A DNA stretch of 14,948 nucleotides from SKZT01 sp964478625 (lineage in GTDB: Bacteria > Desulfobacterota > Desulfobacteria > Desulfobacterales > SKZT01). Both the position numbers and the translations under genes were made by a program. Below the pieces are notes generated by a model. That model was not told the DNA's origin, searched no databases, and was given only the letters and a program-made list of their open reading frames with translations. The DNA lies in NCBI GenBank assembly GCA_964478625.1, contig CAYZJH010000084.1, positions 1-14,948 on the forward strand. Reading direction: 5' to 3'. Positions 6,847 to 14,763 of the stretch are shown in pieces; position 1 is the stretch's first letter; every line of letters starts with the position of its first letter.

Positions 6847-8229
6847 ATGGAATCTGATCATCAGACAAATACGTTTATGAGCCTTTCATCTTTGATGGCG
6901 GTTTCACCTGTTGATGGACGGTATCGGAAAACATGCCGGCAGTTGAGCGATTATTTTTCGGAGGCAGCATTGATTCGCTACCGCATACAAGTGGAAGTGG
7001 AGTATTTTATTGCCTTGTGCAATCTTCCGATTCCGCAATTAAAAAACATGGATAAAAACCTTTTTGACTCCGTTCGGGATATTTACCGGAATTTTACCAT
7101 CGAGGATGCTCAAAGGGTCAAGGATATCGAGAAGGTCACCAACCATGATGTCAAGGCGGTGGAATATTTATTGAGGGAAAAATTTGATACTCTTGGCCTG
7201 GAATCTTATAAGGAATTTATCCATTTCGGGTTGACTTCGCAGGATATCAACAATACGGCAATACCGCTGTCGATGAAAGAAGCCTGGTTGGATGTGATCC
7301 AGCCTGCACTTGAGGAAATTATTGCTGAGTTGGTTCAAAAGGCCTCTGAATGGAAGAAAGTTCCCATGCTGGCGCGTACCCATGGACAACCGGCATCACC
7401 CACAAGCCTCGGCAAGGAACTGTATGTGTTCGTGGACAGATTGGAGAAGCAAAAAGAATTGATCAAACAAATTCCGTTTTCTGCAAAATTCGGAGGCGCT
7501 ACCGGAAATTTTAATGCCCATCATGCGGCCTATCCGGAAGTAGACTGGATTGCTTTTGCCAATCATCTGGTCAATGATATTTTAGGATTAAGCCGTTCTC
7601 GAGTCACAACCCAGATTGAACACTACGACAATCTCGGGGCATTTTGCGATGCTCTCAAACGGATTAATACGATTTTGCTGGATCTGGACAGGGATATGTG
7701 GACTTACATTTCCATGGATTATTTCAAACAGAAAATTGTGGAAGGCGAAGTGGGATCCTCAACAATGCCCCACAAAGTGAATCCCATCGACTTTGAAAAC
7801 TCTGAAGGAAACCTTGGCATTGCCAATGCCGTTTTCGAACACCTGGCGGCTAAACTTCCAATTTCGCGAATGCAAAGAGACCTTACCGATTCCACGGTTA
7901 CGAGAAATATCGGGGTTCCTTTCGGGCACACGCTGATCGGGTTGAAGTCATTGCTTCGGGGACTTAAAAAAATTCTTTTAAATGAAGATGCTCTTCGCAG
8001 TGACCTTCAAAACAACTGGGCGGTTGTGTCCGAGGCTATTCAAACCATTTTGCGTCGGGAAGGATATCCGAATCCTTATGAAGCCCTGAAAGCCCTGACC
8101 AGGACCCATGGCCGGGTTGACCGGGAATCGATTTCAGTGTTTATCCAAAGCCTGGACATTTCCGAAAATATCAAAAATGAACTGCTGGCAATCACCCCTG
8201 AAAATTATACGGGTATCTGTGATTTTTAA
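6847..8229 (+). CDS. purB: Adenylosuccinate lyase
   Basis: Cytosolic enzyme of purine synthesis. It removes fumarate from SAICAR (to AICAR) and from adenylosuccinate (to AMP). The 460 residues match the E. coli-type PurB length (about 456) and its opening, LMAVSPVDGRY. Fumarase/aspartase-superfamily motifs are intact: TNHDVKAVEY (98-107), TSQDINNTA (130-138), ARTHGQPASPTSLGKE (176-191, with the catalytic His179), and the signature GSSTMPHKVNP (303-313) on the flexible loop with the catalytic Ser. The ATG at 6847 has GAGG about 11 bp upstream. A second Met at residue 11 lies nearer the usual family start but has no ribosome binding site. It is divergent from lexA, has its own promoter, and is followed by a 184-bp gap before the coiled-coil gene. 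Confidence 0.97.
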   Translation: MESDHQTNTFMSLSSLMAVSPVDGRYRKTCRQLSDYFSEAALIRYRIQVEVEYFIALCNLPIPQLKNMDKNLFDSVRDIYRNFTIEDAQRVKDIEKVTNHDVKAVEYLLREKFDTLGLESYKEFIHFGLTSQDINNTAIPLSMKEAWLDVIQPALEEIIAELVQKASEWKKVPMLARTHGQPASPTSLGKELYVFVDRLEKQKELIKQIPFSAKFGGATGNFNAHHAAYPEVDWIAFANHLVNDILGLSRSRVTTQIEHYDNLGAFCDALKRINTILLDLDRDMWTYISMDYFKQKIVEGEVGSSTMPHKVNPIDFENSEGNLGIANAVFEHLAAKLPISRMQRDLTDSTVTRNIGVPFGHTLIGLKSLLRGLKKILLNEDALRSDLQNNWAVVSEAIQTILRREGYPNPYEALKALTRTHGRVDRESISVFIQSLDISENIKNELLAITPENYTGICDF

Positions 8230-8349
8230 TTCGTGTTACACAAAAACCTCCGTGCAATTGTTTTTGGCAGGTTTAACCTCCCATAAAACCCACATATACC
8301 TCTGTTTGCTTTTTCGAGCATCCTTTTTAAATTATTGTCTAATGAAAAT

Positions 8350-8367
8350 GATAGAAATGATTCTATC
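8350..8367. promoter_or_regulatory. Perfect 7-bp inverted repeat upstream of the coiled-coil gene
   Basis: GATAGAA (8350-8356) and TTCTATC (8361-8367) form a perfect inverted repeat with a 4-nt spacer, 47 bp before the ATG at 8414. No U tract follows, so it is not an intrinsic terminator. It may be an operator or a 5'-UTR hairpin. Apart from this, the 184-bp gap between purB and the coiled-coil gene shows only a weak -35/-10-like pair (TTGCTT, then TAAATT) before it. Confidence 0.3.
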
Positions 8368-8413
8368 GGAAAAAGTAAAAATCATTAACCACAAAATTTA
8401 AGGAGTGCTAAAA

Positions 8414-8725
8414 ATGGAAGTTAAAGATTATTGCAAAGGTGTTGAAGCAGAGTTGACCTCATGGAAGGCTAAACTGTATGATGTGAACCGAAAAATTGAA
8501 AGATTACCCGGTAGTGCCAAAGATAAAGTTTTGGGCAACATCGGAGATCTGAACAACCTACTGACTGAAATGGAAGACCGAATTGAAAAGCTTCGGAACG
8601 AGTGCCCTACTGAATGGAGTCCGATTAAAAAGGAAGTTGATGACGCTCACATTGATATGCGATCTAAATATGAAGAAACGCTTGAATTTATTGGAAAAGC
8701 GGCACCTGTATCCGTTCCGGGTTAA
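8414..8725 (+). CDS. Small soluble alpha-helical/coiled-coil protein, unknown function
   Basis: I recognise no named family. The product has 103 residues, is strongly charged (Lys/Glu-rich), and has no signal peptide or membrane segment. Heptad-like spacing is seen across about 5-65 (VEAELTSWKAKLYDVNRKIE, then IGDLNNLLTEMEDRIEKL). A break with Cys, Pro and Trp follows (NECPTEW), then a second helix, and a short Pro/Val end. This suggests a cytosolic helical hairpin or coiled coil. The ATG at 8414 has an excellent AGGAG (8401-8405) 8 bp upstream. A GTG at 8405 is in frame but lies inside that ribosome binding site, so I reject it as start. The gene is closed by the terminator at 8800-8843 and seems to be its own unit. 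Confidence 0.8.
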   Translation: MEVKDYCKGVEAELTSWKAKLYDVNRKIERLPGSAKDKVLGNIGDLNNLLTEMEDRIEKLRNECPTEWSPIKKEVDDAHIDMRSKYEETLEFIGKAAPVSVPG

Positions 8726-8799
8726 TTTAACTGTTTTGTTAGGTGAATTCAACCTGAGAATATCCTGTTCTTTATCATACAAAATTATCTGAACCATGA

Positions 8800-8843
8800 A
8801 AAAAAGGGCTGTTTGAAAAGTTTCGATTAAACAGCCCTTTTTT
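8800..8843. terminator. Bidirectional intrinsic terminator
   Basis: AAAAAAGGGCTGTTT (8800-8814) pairs perfectly over 15 bp with AAACAGCCCTTTTTT (8829-8843), with a 14-nt loop. A-tract and T-tract flank the GC core on both strands. It therefore serves both the + strand coiled-coil gene ending at 8725 and the - strand methyltransferase ending at 8871. Confidence 0.9.
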
Positions 8844-8870
8844 GAATCAAACACCCATAATTGATTGACC

Positions 8871-9905
8871 TCAAACTCTTTTTTTCATCAGATAGTGTGA
8901 TACCAGCCACTCCTCTCCTTTTGCCGTTCCGAACAATTCGGAACATGCCATGAAAAAGATTCGCCACCTCTGTAACCAGATATTCGCATCGTCTTTTCCA
9001 TAGGTACGAACCATGACGGGCATGATCTCCATTTTTTGTGCGTCCAGTCTTTTCAGCCATGCCTCTGCCGTCTTCATATAGTGGTTACCATTGACTCTCC
9101 AATGCGTTTCCAAAACCAGGTCTTTCTGAAAATAGAGTAAAAGATCATCTGACGGCATCATTCCGCCGGTAAAAAAATGACGGCCCATCCAATTGTCTTC
9201 TCCACTGGTTTCAAAAAAATAGGAGATACTGCGGTTTACAAAGACGTGCATGAAAAACCTGCCGTCATCTTTCAGCCAAACAGCTATGCGGGAAAGGAGT
9301 TCCCGCCAGTTGCGCATATGTTCGAACATTTCAATGGAAAGGATTCGGTCGAATTGTCCCAAGGGCTGATAATGGTTCATATCGGCCGTGAAAACCTTAA
9401 GATTTGAGAGCTTCAGAGCCGAAGCCTTTGAACGGATATAGTCCGCCTGCAATTTGGAATTTGAAATTGCCGTGATTTTTGAATCCGGGTAATTTTCGGC
9501 TATCCAAAAAGACAACGAGCCCCAACCGCATCCCAGATCAAGCACTCTCATGCCATTGTCCAGGCGAGCCCTTTCCGAAGTCAGGTGCAACATGGCATCT
9601 TCAGCACTCTCTAAATCACTGATATATTCCGGCCAGTAACAACAGCTGTATTTGAGCCTTTTTCCGAGTATCCGCTGAAAAAATTCCGGAGGAATTTCGT
9701 AGTGCTGTTCGTTTGGCTTATCTACCACAAGGGCAACCGGACTTTTTTCCAGATTGCCCACAAAAATCATTTTTGCGGCAATGGCTTTTTCCAGTGATGT
9801 CGAATGTTCTTCTTTCAGTCGTTTTTTATTAAGAATCCGGATTCCAAGGCGAATCAATTCATCCGGAAGAATTCCTCTGTCGGCCAGTTCAAATAGCAGT
9901 TTCAT
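8871..9905 (-). CDS. SAM-dependent methyltransferase of the CFA synthase / coclaurine N-methyltransferase type
   Basis: 344 residues from the ATG at 9905. The SAM-binding motif VLDLGCGWGS is at 121-130, preceded by HYEIP (68-72) and KYSCCYW (85-91), which are typical of cyclopropane-fatty-acid synthase relatives. The protein is shorter than CFA synthase. From its first residues (FELADRGILPDELIRLGIR) to its end (EEWLVSHYLMKK) it resembles plant (S)-coclaurine N-methyltransferases, including SIEMFEHMRNW, HFFTGGMMPSDDLLLYF and AEWLKRLDA. So N-methylation of a small amine or lipid headgroup is as likely as cyclopropane formation; the substrate is unknown. The frame is open to an ATG at 9989, but I choose 9905: AAAGGA lies 7 bp upstream and the family alignment begins there. 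A 16-codon upstream ORF ends in that ribosome binding site. Confidence 0.88.
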   Translation of the reverse strand: MKLLFELADRGILPDELIRLGIRILNKKRLKEEHSTSLEKAIAAKMIFVGNLEKSPVALVVDKPNEQHYEIPPEFFQRILGKRLKYSCCYWPEYISDLESAEDAMLHLTSERARLDNGMRVLDLGCGWGSLSFWIAENYPDSKITAISNSKLQADYIRSKASALKLSNLKVFTADMNHYQPLGQFDRILSIEMFEHMRNWRELLSRIAVWLKDDGRFFMHVFVNRSISYFFETSGEDNWMGRHFFTGGMMPSDDLLLYFQKDLVLETHWRVNGNHYMKTAEAWLKRLDAQKMEIMPVMVRTYGKDDANIWLQRWRIFFMACSELFGTAKGEEWLVSHYLMKKRV

Positions 9906-9915
9906 GAGATGTCCT

Positions 9916-9966
9916 TTACGGGAAACCAGGGAAAAAATATGCCGGATCGGACTTGAAACAGGACAT
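9916..9966 (-). CDS. Possible 16-codon leader/upstream ORF coupled to the methyltransferase gene
   Basis: On the - strand, ATG at 9966 begins a 16-residue ORF (MSCFKSDPAYFFPGFP) ending in TAA at 9916-9918. It has a near-perfect GGAGG 5 bp before its ATG, better than the site of the gene it precedes. Its stop is embedded in the TAAAGGA of the methyltransferase ribosome binding site, 10 bp before that ATG. It is a different frame from the methyltransferase. Such geometry is typical of translational coupling or leader-peptide control. It is too short for its coding nature to be judged by composition. Confidence 0.35.
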   Translation of the reverse strand: MSCFKSDPAYFFPGFP

Positions 9967-10059
9967 AGACACCTCCGGTAAATTCTCATCTTTTTGCGAT
10001 TATTGAAAATGTGTTCAGTCTTTTTTGCCTGATTCTCACCGTTTAAAGGGTAATACGGT

Positions 10060-13000
10060 TCAATTCACTGCCTGATTCATTCCGCAAACCGGGCAGAATC
10101 TAAAGGTTTCATCTTTGATCGGACTTTTGCATTTTTCGCATCTCTTGGGCACGGGTCCAAGAACCACTAGGAGTTCTCCCTCCCGCACCGGGGTCATCTG
10201 TTTATCGTGTTTGTAATCCGCTGTTTTAAGAACCCGCTCCACGATGCCATCCATGGGGGAGAGCACGGCTTTTTCCTGTTTCATTATCGTAATGTTGAAC
10301 AACTCCTCACCTTTGCTTACGGTATCACCGGGTTTCACGTACATCACCCAGAGATCACCTGTGCTGGGCGATCCGATGTGACATGGGTTTTTCTTATCGG
10401 CCATTTCAACAAGTCCTGACCCGAGGGTTTTCGGTTCAGCCACTTGAACCGGATAGGAAAACGTTTCGTCATCCAAATGGTATCTCACCAACCGGATCCC
10501 CTGAACATCAACCGGACTGATATCAATAATGGACATCCGATGGGGTTTTCCGTCAGTATCACAGAAATCAATTTCTCTTCCCACGGTAACACCTTCAAAC
10601 CATACATCCAAAGGAAGGCGGTTGGGGTTTCCAAAATTGTGCCTGAAAAGGATCGTTTTGAGGGCATCTCCCGGATGGTTGAGATACAAAACGAGCTCTT
10701 CATCGGTCGGTTCCCGTTCGATCTGGGTGGTCAGGGCTTCTTTTTCAGCCTCGATATCGATCGATTCAAGGGTGTGGAGTGGAGAATCCTGGGTTCTCTG
10801 TTTCAGATATTGCTGATAGTCTGGACCAAAAGCGCTTTCGTAAACCCAATCCGGAGGAAATCCCAGGGGCATTTTTCCAAAACGGCCCAGTAAGAGATTT
10901 CGGAATGCATCATTGCTTTCTCTGTAAAGCATCAAGCGCTCTTTTTTGAGGTTTTCGCTCAGTTGGCTTTCAGGGACTCCGGCAACAGATTCCAGCACCC
11001 AGAGTAGGTGGGCGACTTCGTCTTCACCACCTCTCTTAAATGCACCGGTTACGGCAAGAAAAGCCGTGTTCCAGGTAATCTGGGAGCCTGGAGTAACATC
11101 ATGATATCGTACTATCTTTCGTGTTCCCGACAAAAATCGCAACATGTGGGGGAGAAGGCGAATATAACCTTGTTTCATGGCTCCTTCCTGAGAAGACGAT
11201 GTAGCACCGCCGGGCATTCCATGATGAACCACATCATGGTCAATACCTTGAAAATAAGGAGCTGTATAACGATCATAGTATGGCATGATCTGTTTGAGAA
11301 CGAAATTACAGGTACGAATCATGTCTTTGTTCAAGGCTGTCTTAAGTCCCATTTCCTCTTCAATATATGCAGCCGTGGACAAAACCTCTCCCTGGCCGTA
11401 CCATCGGACAGAAGCTCCAAGGGCCGTGTCCACGATATGGGCACCGGCTTTTGCTGCCGAGCCGACCGCCGGGGTAAACAGGCCATCTGTGAAATGCCGG
11501 TGATAGTGAATCACCAATTCAGGATATTTTTCTCTGATTGCGGTAACCAGCGCACTGATAAACCTGGGCGGGCAGACTCCGGCCATGTCCTTAAGGCCAA
11601 TAATGAATTCCTTTTGGGCCTTGTTTTCAGAATATCCTGTGATTCCGGCCACCATGGCCATAATCTCATCAACACCACTCATATAATGGGCGACATCAAA
11701 ACCATCCGCCCAGGATAAGGACAGGGCCGGTTCAAATATGTTTCCTTTTTCATTCAAAACAACCTCTGCCAAAGGAACCATGTTTTCCACATGGTTTAGG
11801 AAATCAAAACAGCGTATGATATCATAGTGTTCACAGATCATTTCACTGGTGATCTGCATCAAATTTCTCGGCTGGGGTTTATAACCCAGCAAATTAGTTG
11901 ACCGTACCAGAATCTGCTTTAAGGTAGCGGGTGCAAACTGGTTCCAGGAGCGAGCTTCATTAAAAGGATAGGTCATATTAGCCATAAGGGCTACGTGGAA
12001 ATGGGCACCACCTCCGTTTTCGATGGAAAAAAAACCACAGCGATCAAGATAGGGGCCAATTATCTTATCTTCGGCCAGTCGAAACCGGTTTCCGCTGTTG
12101 GATTGGGTGATATCCCTGCAGGTTGTGTCAGTAAAATGAATATGTCCCGAATCCCTAATAAAATCAAGGAGTGCTCTTCGGTCTTTTTTGGGGTAATCGG
12201 ATTGAGGGCCACTTTGGTCGAGCGGTGGAAGAACCGGGGAGAATAGGGGCATGCGTTTGTCTTCAATACCCCGGTATTCACCGAGCTGAACAAAGGGATT
12301 ATAGCCTCTGGCAGATATTTCCGCAACCAGACGGCTCAATCGCAGGGCTTCGGGATCCAAATCCCTATAATACATTAGTTCCGGCGTGCTTCCGACAAAT
12401 CCGGTATTGTAATTGCCGGAGCAGAATCGGGGATGATTGATAATTCTCTGATGGAACGGAATTGTGGTTTTAAGTCCTCCAATGATGTATTCATTCAGGG
12501 CCCTGTTCATAATGGCCAGTGTCTTTTCCCAGTCTTTTCCATAAGCAATCAACAAAGCAGCAGCCGAATCATAGTGAGGTGGAAATTCATACCCTCCTGA
12601 AATGCACGAATCGAGCCGAATACCCGGTCCTCCCGGCGAAAGGTAGCGGGTGATCAGCCCTGAGTTCGGAACGAAACCATGACGAGGATCTTCACAGTTG
12701 ATTCTCACCTGAACAGCATGGCAAACCGGCTGCGTATTTTCTTCATTAAAGCGGAGTTTTGCTCCAAAAGCCACAGCAATCTGCTCTTCCACAAGATCCA
12801 CTCCATATCGGCATTCAGTGATTCCGTGTTCCACCTGAAGTCTGGTGTTTACTTCAATGAGATATACATTTCCTTGATCGTCCACCAGAAATTCCACCGT
12901 AGCCAGGGAATAATATCCAACGGCTTTTATCAGTTTTTTTGCGTAATTTTTCAGGCGGATTCTGAGGGTTTCGGTCATTTTCGGCCACGGAGAGGGAGTA

Positions 13001-13749
13001 ATTTCCACGAGTTTCTGATGGTTTCTCTGAACAGTGCAATCCCGTTCATCAAAAGCAAAAACATTGCCATATCGGTCTGCAATGATCTGGATTTCAATAT
13101 GACGCACCGATGTCAGAAGTTTTTCAACAAAAAGACGGGGATTTCCGAAAGAGGCATGAGCCAGTGCCGATGCTTTTGAAAATGCGGTTTCCAGTTGATT
13201 CAGATCAAATACTTCATAAATACCTCTCCCCCCCCCACCTCCCTCTGCTTTGAGCATTACCGGGAGTCCCATATCGATAGCCACCTTACGGGCGGTTTCC
13301 ACATCCACAGCCCCCTGAGAGCCGGGTACCACCGGAATATCGAGACTTCTGGCTAGTTCACGGACCTTGACCTTGTTGCCTAACAGGTCCATGCCTTCGG
13401 TGGAAGGCCCAATGAAAAGAAGACCTGCCTGGCGGCATTTGGCAGGAAAACTGGAATCCTCCGAAGCAAAACCCCATCCAGGATGAACAGCGGTGATTCC
13501 CTGCTTTTTGGCAATACTGATAATCCGGTCAAGCTCAAGATAGGCCCTGGGATTTTGTCCCAAAAGAACAAGTTCTCTGGCCCCTGCAGTAAATGGAGCT
13601 GTTTTATCAACATCCGTTACGGTGATTACCGGGATTGCGCCTAAAAATTCACGGATGGTTCGGCTTATTCTGCGTGCGGCTATGCCGCGGTTGGCAACCA
13701 GAATTTTTTTTCCATGGATTTCCTTACATACAGTTTCAAAGGTTTTCAT
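10060..13749 (-). CDS. Large biotin-dependent carboxylase, pyruvate carboxylase-like, with C-terminal zinc ribbon
   Basis: A 1229-residue single-chain biotin enzyme, most likely ATP-dependent carboxylation of pyruvate to oxaloacetate. Biotin carboxylase, about 14-460: HPGWGFASED (89-98), glycine loop GGGGGRG (170-176), ERDCTVQRNHQKLVE (235-249), EVNTRLQVEHGITE (299-312). Carboxyltransferase barrel, about 535-815: DTTCRDITQS (541-550), the lysine of GLKDMAG (Lys720), metal ligands HYHRH (748-752). A PYC/OADA-type region includes MPGGATSS (845-852). The biotinyl domain carries TIMKQEKAV with the biotin site Lys1157. Unusually, a zinc ribbon follows at the C-terminus (Cys1204, 1207, 1219, 1222). 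The carboxyltransferase is divergent from textbook pyruvate carboxylases, so another 2-oxo acid such as 2-oxoglutarate cannot be excluded. GTGGAGA precedes the ATG, 14 bp after birA. Confidence 0.85.
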   Translation of the reverse strand: MKTFETVCKEIHGKKILVANRGIAARRISRTIREFLGAIPVITVTDVDKTAPFTAGARELVLLGQNPRAYLELDRIISIAKKQGITAVHPGWGFASEDSSFPAKCRQAGLLFIGPSTEGMDLLGNKVKVRELARSLDIPVVPGSQGAVDVETARKVAIDMGLPVMLKAEGGGGGRGIYEVFDLNQLETAFSKASALAHASFGNPRLFVEKLLTSVRHIEIQIIADRYGNVFAFDERDCTVQRNHQKLVEITPSPWPKMTETLRIRLKNYAKKLIKAVGYYSLATVEFLVDDQGNVYLIEVNTRLQVEHGITECRYGVDLVEEQIAVAFGAKLRFNEENTQPVCHAVQVRINCEDPRHGFVPNSGLITRYLSPGGPGIRLDSCISGGYEFPPHYDSAAALLIAYGKDWEKTLAIMNRALNEYIIGGLKTTIPFHQRIINHPRFCSGNYNTGFVGSTPELMYYRDLDPEALRLSRLVAEISARGYNPFVQLGEYRGIEDKRMPLFSPVLPPLDQSGPQSDYPKKDRRALLDFIRDSGHIHFTDTTCRDITQSNSGNRFRLAEDKIIGPYLDRCGFFSIENGGGAHFHVALMANMTYPFNEARSWNQFAPATLKQILVRSTNLLGYKPQPRNLMQITSEMICEHYDIIRCFDFLNHVENMVPLAEVVLNEKGNIFEPALSLSWADGFDVAHYMSGVDEIMAMVAGITGYSENKAQKEFIIGLKDMAGVCPPRFISALVTAIREKYPELVIHYHRHFTDGLFTPAVGSAAKAGAHIVDTALGASVRWYGQGEVLSTAAYIEEEMGLKTALNKDMIRTCNFVLKQIMPYYDRYTAPYFQGIDHDVVHHGMPGGATSSSQEGAMKQGYIRLLPHMLRFLSGTRKIVRYHDVTPGSQITWNTAFLAVTGAFKRGGEDEVAHLLWVLESVAGVPESQLSENLKKERLMLYRESNDAFRNLLLGRFGKMPLGFPPDWVYESAFGPDYQQYLKQRTQDSPLHTLESIDIEAEKEALTTQIEREPTDEELVLYLNHPGDALKTILFRHNFGNPNRLPLDVWFEGVTVGREIDFCDTDGKPHRMSIIDISPVDVQGIRLVRYHLDDETFSYPVQVAEPKTLGSGLVEMADKKNPCHIGSPSTGDLWVMYVKPGDTVSKGEELFNITIMKQEKAVLSPMDGIVERVLKTADYKHDKQMTPVREGELLVVLGPVPKRCEKCKSPIKDETFRFCPVCGMNQAVN

Positions 13750-13763
13750 TTTCTCTCCACAAG

Positions 13764-14633
13764 TTAATAAAAAACAGGGAAAATACTGCCCGAATGTTGA
13801 ATCTTCTCTCCATTGGAAGTTAACAATCGGATTCCTCCGGTTCCGGATAGTCCTGCAATCAGGGCCGGAAATCTCTTTCCATATTGATTTTTGAACACCA
13901 CTTTCTCTCCCATAAAAGCCAAGTGATGTTCGAGATTTTTCAATAGCTGTTCACCACGTGTATCAGAGCAATAGGTTTGAATTTGTTTTTTGATTTCCAG
14001 GATTATGGAAGGCCAAATTTCATGGGGGCTTAACAACAAACCGAATTCTTTGAGGTGAGTTGCCGGAATTGACGGTGGGGATTTTAAACCATTTAGGACA
14101 GGCGTTTTTGACAGATTAATACCAATACCGGCAATCAGTACGCCTGATTTTTCTTCAACCAGTATTCCTCCAACTTTTTTTCGGCCTGCCAAAATATCGT
14201 TGGGCCACTTGAATTCCGAACAAAGACCCAGATCCATAAACAGTTTTTGAACTGCGTAAGCAACGATGAAAGGAATTAAAGAAGAGGATCGTAATTGTTT
14301 TGAGGGAAGCCTCAAGGATGCATAGAGATTTCCGGGAGGAGAACTCCAGGTTCTTCCGAATTGGCCACGACCTTTTTCTTGGCAGTGGACCAGAACCGAA
14401 GACCATTCCGGAAATAACAACCTATCCTGAAGATCCCATGCGAGATCCATACTTGAAGTGCAAACATCAGCGGTGTATAGGAGATGTCCTAAGGGACCGG
14501 TTTGTGACCAATTGAGGCCAACCTGGTCAAGCCAGGCTGAAAGATGACAATCCTTAAGGCCTCTTCTGTTTTTCCTACACCGGTTTGGTCTTTTCAGAGT
14601 CCTTTTGGCATGGGCTGTTAAAGCAAATTTCAT
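13764..14633 (-). CDS. birA: Biotin-[carboxyl-carrier protein] ligase, monofunctional (no DNA-binding domain)
   Basis: Activates biotin with ATP and transfers it to the acceptor lysine of biotin enzymes. Motifs seen: the biotinyl-AMP loop KGRGQFGRTW, KWPNDI, KVGGILVEE and GIGINLS, followed by a small C-terminal SH3-like region. There is no N-terminal helix-turn-helix, so it is a group I ligase and cannot act as the classical BirA repressor. The first about 40 residues are basic and not obviously part of the fold. I choose the ATG at 14633, which has AGGAA 5-6 bp upstream; an in-frame GTG at 14648 is an alternative. The stop lies 14 bp before the carboxylase ATG on the same strand. The two genes look like an operon in which the ligase modifies the neighbouring carboxylase at Lys1157. 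Confidence 0.93.
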   Translation of the reverse strand: MKFALTAHAKRTLKRPNRCRKNRRGLKDCHLSAWLDQVGLNWSQTGPLGHLLYTADVCTSSMDLAWDLQDRLLFPEWSSVLVHCQEKGRGQFGRTWSSPPGNLYASLRLPSKQLRSSSLIPFIVAYAVQKLFMDLGLCSEFKWPNDILAGRKKVGGILVEEKSGVLIAGIGINLSKTPVLNGLKSPPSIPATHLKEFGLLLSPHEIWPSIILEIKKQIQTYCSDTRGEQLLKNLEHHLAFMGEKVVFKNQYGKRFPALIAGLSGTGGIRLLTSNGEKIQHSGSIFPVFY

Positions 14634-14648
14634 GGTGTTCCTATTCAC

Positions 14649-14719
14649 TCATATCCGGGCCACATCCATTTCATCGCAGATCTTATCATGTCCATTTATC
14701 GGCGATAACCGATAGATCT
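14649..14719. other. Leader between terminator and birA; small hairpin only
   Basis: Most of the non-coding stretch 14634-14948 is explained by the separate entries. In this remaining part I see a 6-bp hairpin, TATCGG (14697-14702) with CCGATA (14709-14714), and two AGATCT hexamers around it. No convincing promoter for birA is found here, which supports birA being read from the promoter at 14859-14887. Confidence 0.4.
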
Positions 14720-14763
14720 AAAAAAAACCGGAATTCGCATCTATAATGGGAATCCCGGTTTTT
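14720..14763. terminator. Intrinsic terminator in front of birA
   Basis: AAAAACCGG (14723-14731) pairs with CCGGTTTTT (14755-14763). A one-base mismatch and a further 4 bp (ATTC 14733-14736 with GAAT 14750-14753) extend the stem around a 13-nt loop. On the - strand it ends in eight U residues, 87 bp before the birA ATG. On the + strand it is followed by a T-rich tract, so it may work both ways. Confidence 0.7.

Noticed and set aside
8244..8274. Hairpin after purB (AAACCTCC with GGcAGGTTT) as terminator
   Set aside because: The stem has a bulge and a 14-nt loop, and no U tract follows, so it does not qualify as an intrinsic terminator.
8341..8367. Fur box before the coiled-coil gene
   Set aside because: GAAAATGATAGAAATGATT is only loosely like GATAATGATAATCATTATC, and the obvious symmetry is the GATAGAA/TTCTATC repeat, which is not Fur-like.
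8405..8413. GTG at 8405 as start of the coiled-coil gene
   Set aside because: It overlaps the AGGAG ribosome binding site that serves the ATG at 8414.
9906..9989. Methyltransferase start at 9989
   Set aside because: Weak ribosome binding site, and the 28 extra residues do not fit the family N-terminus; 9905 has AAAGGA at the right distance.
11008..11718. 236-codon open frame on the + strand
   Set aside because: It lies entirely antisense to the carboxyltransferase part of the carboxylase, which has strong domain motifs. Its own product has no recognisable motif.
12679..13179. 166-codon open frame on the + strand
   Set aside because: Antisense to the biotin carboxylase domain; no motif and no ribosome binding site that I trust.
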